64,000 nucleotides of DNA from Streptomyces melanogenes (GTDB lineage Bacteria; Actinomycetota; Actinomycetes; Streptomycetales; Streptomycetaceae): the NCBI RefSeq assembly GCF_014649795.1, contig NZ_BMTS01000012.1, positions 248,001 to 312,000 on the forward strand, read 5' to 3'. Below the pieces are notes generated by a model. That model was not told the DNA's origin, did no database searches, and worked only from the letters and a program-made list of their open reading frames with translations. The position numbers and the translations under genes are program-made. Of the stretch, positions 24,123 to 32,810 are shown piece by piece (position 1 is the stretch's first letter; each line of letters opens with the position of its first letter).

Positions 24123-25355
24123 TCACCGCACCTCCAGCGGTGCACTCGGAGCCGGAACCGTGGCGGCGGGGATCGGAGCGGGGGCATCCGGGCCGCGCTC
24201 GCGCGACCGGAACACCGCCGCGTACCCCGACGCCACCCCCACCAGCAGCGCCGCCCAGGCCCAAGCACCCAGCACCTGCTGCTCGTACGTCCAACGGGTC
24301 GGCTTCTGGATCGTGTAGACCCAGGAGGCGAGGACTCCGGCGAGGACGCTGTACGCGACGCCCTCCCAGAAGCCGATCGCGAAGAGCGCCGCGACCGGCC
24401 AGGCCAGGTACTGGACGCCGGACGCGGTGCTGAGCAGCAGCAGCACGCCCAGCGTGATCGCGACGGCCAGCGGCGCGCGGTCCGGGCGGCGCCAGGCGGG
24501 CCAGACGCCCGCCGCCACGCAGACCAGGACCACCACGAAGTGGCCGGGCCCGCGCAGCACCGCGATCGACTCGTTGGAGAAGCCCAGCCACTCGGCGAAC
24601 TTGACGATGCCCCACAGTCGGAAGTTGCCGCCCTGGTACTCGAGGACGTTGGCCCGCAGCGCACCCGGCACGGTCGCGAGCACCGGCCCCCACACCACGA
24701 GCAGCACCGCGCCGAGCGCCGCCGAGAAGCGCGTGAACTCCCGCCGCCCGCCCCGCCAGGCAGCCACCACGAGGACGGGCAGTGCCACCACCGGCACGAA
24801 CTTGACGCTGACCGACAGCGCCGCCACCACTCCGGCGGCCACCGGCTTCCGCCGGTCCGCGAGCAGCCAGGCGGCGGCGAGCGCCAGCGTCACGGCGACC
24901 GAGTCGGTGTTGCCGTGGTAGCCGGAGGCAGGGATCAGGACGGGCGAGAGCGTCACCCCGATCCCGCAGGCGACGGCCGTCCGCACCGAGCGGCGCCGCC
25001 GTACGATCTCGAACACCAGGAGCGCCGCCGCGAAGTCCGCGAGGCAGGCGGGGGTGCGGATCAGCGTGCCGAACTCGACGCCGAGGCGGGAGAGGCGGTC
25101 GAGTCCGAGCAGCATCCAGCCCGCCAGCGGCGGATGGTTGTAGACCGGCAGCCTCGGCATCGGATGCGCGTAGATCCGTACCGGCCCGACCTTCTCGATG
25201 TGCTGGGCGAAGGCCCAGAAGAAGTAGACGTCGGCGGGGCCCCGGGTGCGGGCCGCGAGCACCATCTTCGCGACGAATCCGACGGCGGCGACGGACCCGA
25301 CGAGGAGCCTGCCATGCCGTACGTACCGGTTCATCCGGAATGTCTGCTCGCTCAT
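24123..25355 (-). CDS. Polytopic membrane glycosyltransferase (GT-C / GT87-like)
   Basis: This 410-residue integral membrane protein has about 10-11 hydrophobic helices and starts at ATG 25355 (MSEQTFRMNRYVRHGRLL). The first external loop holds ADVYFFWAFAQHIEKVGPVR and YNHPPLAG, typical of lipid-phosphate-sugar-dependent GT-C enzymes, where an acidic residue early in the first loop is catalytic. SGYHGNTDSVAVTLAL and VSVKFVPVVALPVL match the GT87/mannosyltransferase type. Such enzymes take a sugar from a polyprenyl-phosphate donor and transfer it outside the membrane. It lies upstream, on the same strand, of the putative donor synthase and flippase, which supports this role. The 188-bp gap to the next gene is filled with intergenic repeats. 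Confidence 0.85.
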   Translation of the reverse strand: MSEQTFRMNRYVRHGRLLVGSVAAVGFVAKMVLAARTRGPADVYFFWAFAQHIEKVGPVRIYAHPMPRLPVYNHPPLAGWMLLGLDRLSRLGVEFGTLIRTPACLADFAAALLVFEIVRRRRSVRTAVACGIGVTLSPVLIPASGYHGNTDSVAVTLALAAAWLLADRRKPVAAGVVAALSVSVKFVPVVALPVLVVAAWRGGRREFTRFSAALGAVLLVVWGPVLATVPGALRANVLEYQGGNFRLWGIVKFAEWLGFSNESIAVLRGPGHFVVVLVCVAAGVWPAWRRPDRAPLAVAITLGVLLLLSTASGVQYLAWPVAALFAIGFWEGVAYSVLAGVLASWVYTIQKPTRWTYEQQVLGAWAWAALLVGVASGYAAVFRSRERGPDAPAPIPAATVPAPSAPLEVR

Positions 25356-25557
25356 GGCGGTCGAACGTACCAACCACCGGCCCGAATCCACCGGAGCGAT
25401 CAACGCACTTTCCCGCCGGGGCCGTTGTTCCGCCTGCGGATCTTGGCCAAAAGCACCCGCCCGGAAATCACCCGTATGGTTCACCACCAGCCGTAATCCC
25501 CGGCTTCAGCTCTCGTTCACTACCTGTCCCTCGCCTCCCAGACTCCGGTGGTCCCAC

Positions 25558-26625
25558 GTGAAAGCACTCGTCCTCTCCGGCGGCGCCGGCACCAGGCTGC
25601 GACCGATCACCCACACCTCGGCCAAACAGCTGGTGCCGGTGGCCAACAAACCGGTGCTGTTCTACGGCCTGGAGTCGATCGCGGCCGCCGGGATCACGGA
25701 CGTCGGCATCATCGTCGGGGACACGGCCGAGGAGATCAGGGCGGCCGTGGGCGACGGCTCGCGGTTCGGCCTGACCGTCACCTACATCCCGCAGCACGCG
25801 CCGCTGGGCCTGGCCCACGCGGTGCTGATCGCCCGCGAGTTCCTCGGCGAGGACGACTTCGTGATGTACCTGGGCGACAACTTCGTGGTCGGCGGGATCA
25901 CCGATCTCGTCGACGAGTTCCGGGCCGCGCGCCCGGACGCCCAGATCCTGCTGACCAAGGTGCCCGACCCGCGCTCCTTCGGCGTCGCGGAGCTGGACGC
26001 GGACGGGCGGGTCGCGCGCCTGGAGGAGAAGCCCGCGCACCCCAAGAGCGATCTGGCGCTCGTCGGCGTCTACCTGTTCACCCCGGCCGTGCACGAGGCC
26101 GTCCGCGCGATCACCCCCTCGGCGCGCGGCGAGCTCGAGATCACGCACGCCCTCCAGTGGCTGATCGACCGGCGGCTGAAGGTCAGTTCGACGGTGATCT
26201 CCGGCTACTGGAAGGACACCGGCAACGTCGAGGACATGCTGGAGGTCAACCGCTCGGTCCTGGAGCTGCTCACCCCCGGGCACGAGGGCTCGGTCGACGA
26301 CGCCACGGAGATCATCGGGCGGGTGCGGATCGGCCGGGGCGCCACCGTGCGCGGCTCGCGGATCGTGGGCCCGGCGATCATCGGGCCGCGCACGGTCGTG
26401 GAGAACTCCTACATCGGCCCGTCCACCTCGATCGCGGAGAACTGCCGGGTGACCGACAGCGAGATCGAGTACTCGATCGTCCTCAGCGGCTCGTCGCTGC
26501 ACGGCGTCGGCCGCATCGAGGCGTCCCTGATCGGCCGTGACGTGGAGATCACCCCGGCCCCGCCCACTCCGGCCGCCCACCGGCTCGTCCTCGGTGACCA
26601 CAGCAAGGTACAGATCTCGGCATGA
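25558..26625 (+). CDS. rmlA: Glucose-1-phosphate thymidylyltransferase, long form
   Basis: This 355-residue enzyme converts glucose 1-phosphate and dTTP to dTDP-glucose, the first step to dTDP-deoxyhexoses. The GTG at 25558 gives VKALVLSGGAGTRLRPITHT, the nucleotidyltransferase signature at the N-terminus; SAKQLVPVANKPVLFYGLES follows, and the GDNFVVGG metal site and RLEEKPAHPKSDLALVGVYL are present. The C-terminal 90 residues (about 265-345) form left-handed beta-helix repeats (GRVRIGRGATVRGSRIVGPA...), as in the longer StrD-like type found in actinobacteria, not the short RmlA of enteric bacteria. The stop overlaps the rmlB start by 4 bp, so the three genes form one operon divergent from the GT-C gene. 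Confidence 0.93.
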   Translation: MKALVLSGGAGTRLRPITHTSAKQLVPVANKPVLFYGLESIAAAGITDVGIIVGDTAEEIRAAVGDGSRFGLTVTYIPQHAPLGLAHAVLIAREFLGEDDFVMYLGDNFVVGGITDLVDEFRAARPDAQILLTKVPDPRSFGVAELDADGRVARLEEKPAHPKSDLALVGVYLFTPAVHEAVRAITPSARGELEITHALQWLIDRRLKVSSTVISGYWKDTGNVEDMLEVNRSVLELLTPGHEGSVDDATEIIGRVRIGRGATVRGSRIVGPAIIGPRTVVENSYIGPSTSIAENCRVTDSEIEYSIVLSGSSLHGVGRIEASLIGRDVEITPAPPTPAAHRLVLGDHSKVQISA

Positions 26626-27605
26626 CCCTTCGCATCCTCGTCACCGGCGGCGCCGGGTTCATCGGCTCGCACTACGTCCGTACGCTGCTGGGCCCCTCGG
26701 GTCCCGGCGACGTCGCGGTGACCGTCCTCGACAAGCTCACCTACGCGGGCTGCCCGGCCAGCCTCGACGAGGTGCGCGCCCACCCCGGATTCGCCTTCGT
26801 CCCGGGCGACATCTGCGACGCCCGGCTCGTCGACAAGCTGATGGGCGAGAACGACCAGGTGGTGCACTTCGCCGCCGAGTCGCACGTCGACCGCTCGATC
26901 CTGGGCGCCGCCGAGTTCGTACGAACCAATGTGCTCGGCACCCAGACCCTGCTGGACGCGGCGCTGCGGCACCGGCTCGGGCCGTTCGTCCACATCTCCA
27001 CGGACGAGGTGTACGGATCGATCGACTCGGGCTCCTGGCCGGAGGAGCACCCGCTGCGGCCCAACTCCCCGTACGCCGCCTCCAAGGCCTCCGCCGACCT
27101 GGTGGCGCTCTCCTACCACCGCACCCACGGCCTGGACGTACGGGTGACGCGCTGCTCCAACAACTACGGGCACCACCAGTTCCCGGAGAAGCTGATCCCG
27201 CTGTTCGTCACCCGGCTCCTGGACGGCGGGACCGTGCCGCTGTACGGGGACGGGCTCAACGTCCGCGACTGGCTGCACATCGACGACCACGTGCGGGCCA
27301 TCGAGCTGATCCGCACCGGCGGGCGCCCCGGCGAGGTCTACAACGTCGGCGGCGGCATCGAGCTCACCAACAAGGAGCTGACCGGGCTGCTCCTCGACGC
27401 GTGCGGCGCCGCGTGGGACAAGGTGGTGTACGTCGAGGACCGCAAGGGCCACGACCGGCGCTACTCGGTCGACTGCGCCAAGATCCGCGCCGAGCTGGGC
27501 TACGCCCCGCGTAAGGACTTCACCGAGGGCCTCGCGGAGACCGTCACCTGGTACCGCGAGAACCGCGACTGGTGGGAGCCGCTGCGCCGGAAGGCCGCCC
27601 TGTGA
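26622..27605 (+). CDS. rmlB: dTDP-glucose 4,6-dehydratase
   Basis: This 327-residue SDR enzyme makes dTDP-4-keto-6-deoxyglucose. The NAD site is VTGGAGFIGSHYV (about 7-19), the active-site segment is HISTDEVYGSIDSGSW with Asp-Glu for proton transfer, and the catalytic YxxxK is in PYAASKASADL. CSNNYGHHQFPEKLIPLFVT and RDWLHIDDHVRAIELI are further family signatures. Start and stop both overlap neighbours by 4 bp (ATGA, GTGA), showing tight translational coupling within rmlABD. Confidence 0.95.
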   Translation: MTLRILVTGGAGFIGSHYVRTLLGPSGPGDVAVTVLDKLTYAGCPASLDEVRAHPGFAFVPGDICDARLVDKLMGENDQVVHFAAESHVDRSILGAAEFVRTNVLGTQTLLDAALRHRLGPFVHISTDEVYGSIDSGSWPEEHPLRPNSPYAASKASADLVALSYHRTHGLDVRVTRCSNNYGHHQFPEKLIPLFVTRLLDGGTVPLYGDGLNVRDWLHIDDHVRAIELIRTGGRPGEVYNVGGGIELTNKELTGLLLDACGAAWDKVVYVEDRKGHDRRYSVDCAKIRAELGYAPRKDFTEGLAETVTWYRENRDWWEPLRRKAAL

Positions 27606-28486
27606 GCGCGAGTTGGCTGGTCACGGGCGCGGGCGGGATGCTCGGCCGGGACGTGATGGCCCGGCTCGCGGGCCGCGACGCGCTCGGGCTCGACCGCTCG
27701 GCGCTCGATCTGACGGACGCGGCGGCGGTGGCCGCGACGGTGGCGGGCGCCCGCCCGGACGTCGTCGTCAACTGCGCCGCCTGGACGGCCGTCGACGACG
27801 CCGAGACCCGTGAGGGCGAGGCGCTGCGGATCAACGGCGGGGGCGCGTCCCATCTGGCGCGCGCCTGCGCCCGCGCCGGGGCGGTGCTGCTGCACGTCTC
27901 CACCGACTACGTCTTCGCGGGCGACGCCACCGCCCCGTACCCGGAGAACGCCCCGCCGGGCCCGCGCACCGCGTACGGCCGCACCAAGCTGGCGGGCGAA
28001 CGGGCGGTCCGCGCGCTGCTCCCGCGCACCGGCCATGTGGTGCGGACCGCCTGGCTGTACGGGGCGGGGGGCGCCAATTTCGTACGGACCATGATCCGCC
28101 TGGAGTCGGCGCGCGAGCACCTGGACGTGGTGGACGACCAGCGCGGCCAGCCCACCTGGACCGCCGACCTGGCCGACCGCCTGGTCCACCTCGGCGAGGC
28201 GGCCCTCGCCGGGACCGCCCCCGCCGGCTACTGGCACGGCACCAGCGCGGGCCACGGCACCTGGTGCGAACTGGCCCGCGAGACGTTCCGCCTCCTGGGC
28301 GCGGACCCGGAACGGGTACGGGCGACGACGAGCGCGTCCTACCCACGACCGGCGCCGAGACCGGCGTACAGCGTGCTGGGGCATGCCCGGTGGCAAGAGG
28401 CGGGCCTTGAATCGATCAGGGGCTGGCAGGAGGCCCTGGCGGAGGCGCTGCCGGAGTTGATCGCGTCCGAGAAGGGGCGCGCTTAA
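27602..28486 (+). CDS. rmlD: dTDP-4-dehydrorhamnose reductase
   Basis: This 294-residue SDR starts at a GTG (27602) overlapping the rmlB stop. It has the Rossmann motif VTGAGGMLGRDV, VNCAAWTAVDDAE, STDYVFAGD and the catalytic YGRTKLAGE, all typical of RmlD, which reduces the 4-keto group to give dTDP-L-rhamnose or a related 6-deoxyhexose. The C-terminal part (RATTSASYPRPAPRPAYSVL) matches the substrate-binding region of the family. It ends with TAA within a family A repeat. Confidence 0.93.
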   Translation: MSASWLVTGAGGMLGRDVMARLAGRDALGLDRSALDLTDAAAVAATVAGARPDVVVNCAAWTAVDDAETREGEALRINGGGASHLARACARAGAVLLHVSTDYVFAGDATAPYPENAPPGPRTAYGRTKLAGERAVRALLPRTGHVVRTAWLYGAGGANFVRTMIRLESAREHLDVVDDQRGQPTWTADLADRLVHLGEAALAGTAPAGYWHGTSAGHGTWCELARETFRLLGADPERVRATTSASYPRPAPRPAYSVLGHARWQEAGLESIRGWQEALAEALPELIASEKGRA

Positions 28487-28535
28487 GGGGCGCGGGGCCG
28501 TGACATGTGCGGCTCCGCCGCGTGGGCTCGACCAG
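28486..28535 (-). repeat. Intergenic repeat family A variant (copy 2)
   Basis: AGGGGCGCGGGGC followed by GTGACATGTGCGGCTCCGCC and GCGTGGGC, the same hybrid unit as at 24051. It begins at the last base of the rmlD stop codon and fills the short gap between convergent rmlD and rmlC, where it could act as a terminator (stem GCGGC / GCCGC). Confidence 0.8.
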
Positions 28536-28554
28536 CCCCCCACGGGACGAAACG

Positions 28555-29169
28555 TCACGGCTGAGCCGGAATCAAGGCGGCCCGCTGCCGCGCGTACCAG
28601 GCCGTACAGGCGGAGTACGACGGCAACAACCCCCGCTCCTCCGCCTCCGCGAGGCAAATGGCACTGGAATCCTTTGGCGAAAGCAGCGGCGTGAGGTGGG
28701 TCGGCCACTCGATGGCCAGATCGGGGTCGAGGGGGTGGATGCCGTGCTCCCGGGCGGGCGCGTACCCCTCCGAGCACAGGTAGACCACCGTCGCATCCTC
28801 CGTGAGCGCCAGGAACGCGTGCCCGAGCCCCTCGGCGATGTGGACGGCCCGGTGGTCGCGGTCGTCGAGCAGCACCTGCTCCCAGCGCTTGAAGGTGGGC
28901 GATCCGGTCCGCAGGTCCACCACCACGTCCAGGACCGCCCCGCGCACGCACTTGACGTACTTCGCCTGGCCGGGCGGCACGTCCGCGAAGTGGACGCCGC
29001 GCAGGGTGCCGCGCGCCGACACCGAGCAGTTGGCCTGCGCGAGGCCGAGTCCGTGGCCGGTGGCGGCCGCGAACCGGTCGCCCTTGAACCACTCGTGAAA
29101 GCTGCCCCGGCTGTCCAGGAACACCTGCGGCTCGACGACCCAGGCGCCCTCGATGCTCAACTCCCGCAC
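28555..29169 (-). CDS. rmlC: dTDP-4-dehydrorhamnose 3,5-epimerase family protein
   Basis: This 204-residue cupin enzyme, from a GTG at 29169, catalyses epimerisation at C3 and C5 of the 4-keto-6-deoxyhexose. It shows GSFHEWFKGDRF, ANCSVSARGTLRGVHFADVP with the catalytic His, PPGQAKYVKCVRGAVLDVVV, the SPTFKRWEQVLL block, and the second catalytic region EGLGHAFLALTEDATVVYLC with Tyr. It is on the opposite strand to rmlABD, converging on it. It overlaps the end of the upstream GT2 gene by 13 bp, so it is co-transcribed with that gene. The last 30 residues are specific to this protein. Confidence 0.92.
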   Translation of the reverse strand: MRELSIEGAWVVEPQVFLDSRGSFHEWFKGDRFAAATGHGLGLAQANCSVSARGTLRGVHFADVPPGQAKYVKCVRGAVLDVVVDLRTGSPTFKRWEQVLLDDRDHRAVHIAEGLGHAFLALTEDATVVYLCSEGYAPAREHGIHPLDPDLAIEWPTHLTPLLSPKDSSAICLAEAEERGLLPSYSACTAWYARQRAALIPAQP

Positions 29170-31520
29170 GGATCGGCCCCCTTGGTGGGCGCTGCCTCAG
29201 AAACAGGTGTTGCTTGGGAGGCAGGTGCTGCTTTGGAGACGGTGAGGACCAGGTGGTCCTGGCCCTGGCGCCGCACGCCGACGTCCCGTCCGGCGATCGT
29301 GCGCGGGGCGGGGAGGGTCGGACGGGCGGCGGCCGGGATGCGGACGGGGGCCTCGCCCAGGGACACCTGCCACTCCCCCTCCCCGATCAGCGTCAGCGCC
29401 TCGTACGCCGACTCGACCCGGAAGCGGCCGTCCGCACACCGGACCGGCAGCTCGACCTCTTCCTCCTCGGCCCCGGTGCGGCGCAACTGCAGCGGGACGG
29501 TCGGGCCGCCTCCGTAAAGCCCTTGCAAGACCAGCGAGTTGTCGGTCCAGGTCACGCTCTCGGTGTACGCGTGGGGCAGCTGGTCGGTGAGGACGGCGTT
29601 GCCCCAGGCGCTCACGGTGAAGGCCAGTTCGCGGCCCCCGGGGACGGCGTGGCGGCCGAGTGGCAGACCGGGGGGCGCGGCGACGGGGAGCCGTTTGCCA
29701 TCCGGCTTGACCAGCTGGACGCTGTACGCGTCGGCGGGCCGGGACTCGCCGTGCGGCGCCCTGACCGGGCCCCGGCCGCGTACGGCGGCGAGCTCGTCGA
29801 GGGGCACCTCGGCGGTGAACCGTTCGCCGTCGCGCGCGAGGGGGACCTGGATCGCCGCTTCCGAGTGCCAGTGGCCGAGCCGCAGCGCGCTCGCGCGGCT
29901 GTGGGTCTCGCCGGTGAGCGTGAGCACGCCGTCGTGGCAGTCGTGGCCGGTCAGCCAGGTCTGGACGCGCTCGGCGTTCAGCTGGAGGCGGCCGCCCGCG
30001 AAGACCGGGACGATCCTGGTGTGCTCGTCGAGGTAGTGCACCTCCAGTTGCGCGCCCCCGTCCGCGACCCCGCCCCGGCGCGCGACCCCGTGGCCGAGCA
30101 CGCCGCTGTGGCCGAGCACCCCGAGGACCAGCTTCCAGGTGGTGGTGGCGGACTCGGTGAGCAGTCGGGCCGGGTCGACGGCGAGCTCGAAGCCCGCCCA
30201 GTCGTAGCCGTGCAGCTGCTGGCCCGAACGGGCCGTGATGGCGGGGTCGTTGACCCGCTTCAGCCGCAGCGGCAGGGCGCGCCGGTCGGGGGTGCGCAGC
30301 CAGGCGGCCTTCAGCGCGTGCCGCCGGGCCCGGGCCGGGAGGTTGCGGATGTAGCCGTACCCGGTGAGGCGGAGCGTTCCGTCGCGCCACTCGGCGCCGG
30401 TGAGCCGGGCCTCAAGGGGCAGGTCGCCGGGAGCGAGGGCGCGGACCTCGCGCGGGAGGGGCGCGGTGAGCGGCGGATACTCGGCGGTGCGCCGGCGCAG
30501 GCCGCGCACCCGGTGCGTACGGGGGTTGCGGCGCTCGAACTCCAGCAGGCCGACCAGCTCTTCTAGGCGCCGCTCGCGGGCCAGGTGCCACTTCACCCGG
30601 TGGTGCAGCGGCAGCCCGGCGAGCACCTCGGGGTCCACCTGCGCGGCGAACTCCCCCGCGTGCTCGAGAAACGCCTCCCGGTAGGCCGCGTCGCCCTCCG
30701 GCAGGACCTGCATGAAGTACCAGAGGTCCTCGCACAGCACCGACTCGTCGTAACGTTTCTTGTGCTCGGGCGTCCCCGCGAGCCCCCGGCTGACGCCGAG
30801 CACCACCGCCGTACGGTCCGCCACGCCGCGCACGACCGCCCGCCTGTTGGTGATCGAACTGTCCCTGAAGCGCCAGTAGTAGACGGCGTCCTGGAGGACG
30901 TCGACCGAGCGGGCGGCGAAGTGCGCGGGCAGGACGACGGGAATGTCCTCGTACAGCACCCCTTCGGGGAAGGCGAAGGAGTGCGCGTCCCAGAAGGTCC
31001 GCCGGAACACCTTGTTGCAGGCGATCCGGTCCAGGAGCAGCGACCAGTCCTTGGTGACGTGGGTGGCGGGGCGGGTGGAGCGCATCGGCTTGGTGAAGAG
31101 CGGGTGCTGCTGGAGGCGGCCGCCGCCGGTCAGCCGCAGGACGTTGCCGGACGCGAAGTCGGAGCCGGACTTGTCGAGCGCGCCGGTCAGCAACTCGAAG
31201 GCGCGCGAGGGCAGTACGTCGTCGCTGTCGACGAAGGCGAGGTACTCGGTCCCGGGCGCGGTGTGCTCGACGCCGGTGTTGCGGGCCGCGCCGAGGCCGC
31301 CGTTCTCCCTGCCGACCACCCTGAACCGGTCGTCCCGCGCGGCGAACTCACGGGCGATACGGGGGCTGTCGTCGGTGGAGCCGTCGTCGACGAGGACGAC
31401 GTCCAGGTCCTTGAGGCTCTGCCGGGCCAATGACTCCAGACACGCGTCCAGATGCTCCTCGACGTTGTGGACGGGGACGACGACGCTGAGGCGGGGTGTC
31501 GGGGACGTCAGGGGCGTCAT
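29157..31520 (-). CDS. GT2 family glycosyltransferase with long beta-rich C-terminal region
   Basis: This 787-residue protein starts at ATG 31520. The N-terminal GT-A domain (about 10-235) is complete: LSVVVPVHNVEEHLDACLES, VDDGSTDDSPRIA, GGLGAARNTGVEH, the metal motif VDSDD and the catalytic YEDIPVVLPAHF. An alpha-helical part (about 235-340) follows. A 430-residue C-terminal region of short beta-strands then has no motif I recognise; it resembles in style the oligomerisation/Ig-like C-domains of wall-teichoic-acid glycosyltransferases such as TarS/TarP. No membrane helix is seen. It is the first gene of a leftward pair with rmlC, suggesting that it uses the deoxyhexose made by the Rml enzymes. 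A homologous GT2 domain is part of the 1,201-residue fusion encoded at 33.1 kb. Confidence 0.88.
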   Translation of the reverse strand: MTPLTSPTPRLSVVVPVHNVEEHLDACLESLARQSLKDLDVVLVDDGSTDDSPRIAREFAARDDRFRVVGRENGGLGAARNTGVEHTAPGTEYLAFVDSDDVLPSRAFELLTGALDKSGSDFASGNVLRLTGGGRLQQHPLFTKPMRSTRPATHVTKDWSLLLDRIACNKVFRRTFWDAHSFAFPEGVLYEDIPVVLPAHFAARSVDVLQDAVYYWRFRDSSITNRRAVVRGVADRTAVVLGVSRGLAGTPEHKKRYDESVLCEDLWYFMQVLPEGDAAYREAFLEHAGEFAAQVDPEVLAGLPLHHRVKWHLARERRLEELVGLLEFERRNPRTHRVRGLRRRTAEYPPLTAPLPREVRALAPGDLPLEARLTGAEWRDGTLRLTGYGYIRNLPARARRHALKAAWLRTPDRRALPLRLKRVNDPAITARSGQQLHGYDWAGFELAVDPARLLTESATTTWKLVLGVLGHSGVLGHGVARRGGVADGGAQLEVHYLDEHTRIVPVFAGGRLQLNAERVQTWLTGHDCHDGVLTLTGETHSRASALRLGHWHSEAAIQVPLARDGERFTAEVPLDELAAVRGRGPVRAPHGESRPADAYSVQLVKPDGKRLPVAAPPGLPLGRHAVPGGRELAFTVSAWGNAVLTDQLPHAYTESVTWTDNSLVLQGLYGGGPTVPLQLRRTGAEEEEVELPVRCADGRFRVESAYEALTLIGEGEWQVSLGEAPVRIPAAARPTLPAPRTIAGRDVGVRRQGQDHLVLTVSKAAPASQATPVSEAAPTKGADPCGS

Positions 31521-31601
31521 ACGGGGAGCACCTTCCTGCGGCGGACGGGGGCGCGTCCCGCCCCCACGCGTGCTCAACCCCCGAACGCGGGGGCGGTCAC
31601 C

Positions 31602-32810
31602 TCAGCCCGTCCATCCGGGTGACGGTCCCTCGTTCAGGAAGAGGCGGCGCACGACCCGTTCCGCCGCGTGCCCGTCGTCGTACGGGCAGAACCGCGCCCG
31701 GAACGCCGCCCGCAGCTTCCCGCTCGCCTCCGACTCCCAGCCGCCGTCCCGGAACAGCCCGATCAGCTCGTCGTCGCTGGTGGAGACGGCACCCGGGGTG
31801 TCGCCGGGACGCCCCGAGAGCAGATCGAAGTACGTGCCACGGGTGGCTCTGTACTCCTCCCAGTCCGGGGCGTGCACGACGATCGGGCGATCGAGGCAGG
31901 CGTAGTCGAAGAGCAGCGACGAATAGTCGGTGATCAACACGTCCGAGGCGAGGCAGAGGTCCTCGACGCGGGGGTGCGCGGTGACGTCGACGACGCGGGG
32001 GTGGGCTGCGGCGAGCCCCGCGGAGATCCCGTGGAAGTAGTGGGCCCGAACAAGCAGGACGTAATCCTCTTCCTCACCGATCTCGCGAACGAACCGCGCG
32101 AGGTCGAGCGGCGGGGAGAACCGGCTGGCCCCGCCGTCCCGGTGGGTCGGGGCATAGAGGAGGACGCGACTGCCGGGCGCGATACCGAGGGTGGCGCGGA
32201 TGGCGGCGATGTCGTCCGAAGTGGCGTTGAAGTACCGGTCGTTACGCGGCTGCCCGAGAGGCAGATGCTCGTACGAGCCGCCCGGGTAGACCCGCCCCCA
32301 GACCTCGGCCGCGTGGGGGTTGGCGGCGAGGCTGAAGTCCCACTGGCGAACGTGCGCGAGAACCTTCTCGAAGTCCATGCCACGGGCGGAGTCCGGATAA
32401 CGACGCTGGTCCAGCCCCATGGACTTGAGCGGGGTCCCGTGATGGGTCTGCAGATAGACCTGCCCGGCACGCTTGCGGAACCCGCCCGGGAAGCTGGAGT
32501 TGTTGACGAGGTACGTGGCGGTCGCCATGACCCGCCAGTACGCCCGCGACCCGGCGACGACATACTCCACGCCGCCCGGCACTCGCTCGGCATGCCGACT
32601 CCCCACCACCCACACATGCCGCAACCGAGGCACGACCTCCAACGCCTTGGCGTGAATGGCAGCGGGATTACAGGCGACGCCCCGATTCCAGTAAGCCCCG
32701 TGGACGACGAGGTCGGGGTCGAGGGGGCGACGAAGGTGGACGCGATAGAGGAGGCGGAGGACACGGGCCCGAATGCGCGTCTTGACCCGCGGCCCCAAAT
32801 CCCGACCCAT
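31602..32810 (-). CDS. CDP-glycerol glycerophosphotransferase family protein (stand-alone)
   Basis: This 402-residue TagF-like enzyme, from ATG 32810 behind GGCGGAAG, is related to the C-terminal half of the two fusions at 17.3 and 19.8 kb: HGAYWNRGVACNPAAIHAKA, YLVNNSSFPGGF, LQTHHGTPLKSMGL (120-133), SLAANPHAAEVWGRVYPGG, APTHRDGG and ITDYSSLLFDYACLDRPIVV. The frame is open for 11 codons upstream (MPTRRRQEGGS) but without a better ribosome-binding site. It lacks any GT2 domain. It ends 81 bp before the stand-alone GT2 gene on the same strand. The pair therefore looks like the split form of the fused enzymes. Confidence 0.9.
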   Translation of the reverse strand: MGRDLGPRVKTRIRARVLRLLYRVHLRRPLDPDLVVHGAYWNRGVACNPAAIHAKALEVVPRLRHVWVVGSRHAERVPGGVEYVVAGSRAYWRVMATATYLVNNSSFPGGFRKRAGQVYLQTHHGTPLKSMGLDQRRYPDSARGMDFEKVLAHVRQWDFSLAANPHAAEVWGRVYPGGSYEHLPLGQPRNDRYFNATSDDIAAIRATLGIAPGSRVLLYAPTHRDGGASRFSPPLDLARFVREIGEEEDYVLLVRAHYFHGISAGLAAAHPRVVDVTAHPRVEDLCLASDVLITDYSSLLFDYACLDRPIVVHAPDWEEYRATRGTYFDLLSGRPGDTPGAVSTSDDELIGLFRDGGWESEASGKLRAAFRARFCPYDDGHAAERVVRRLFLNEGPSPGWTG

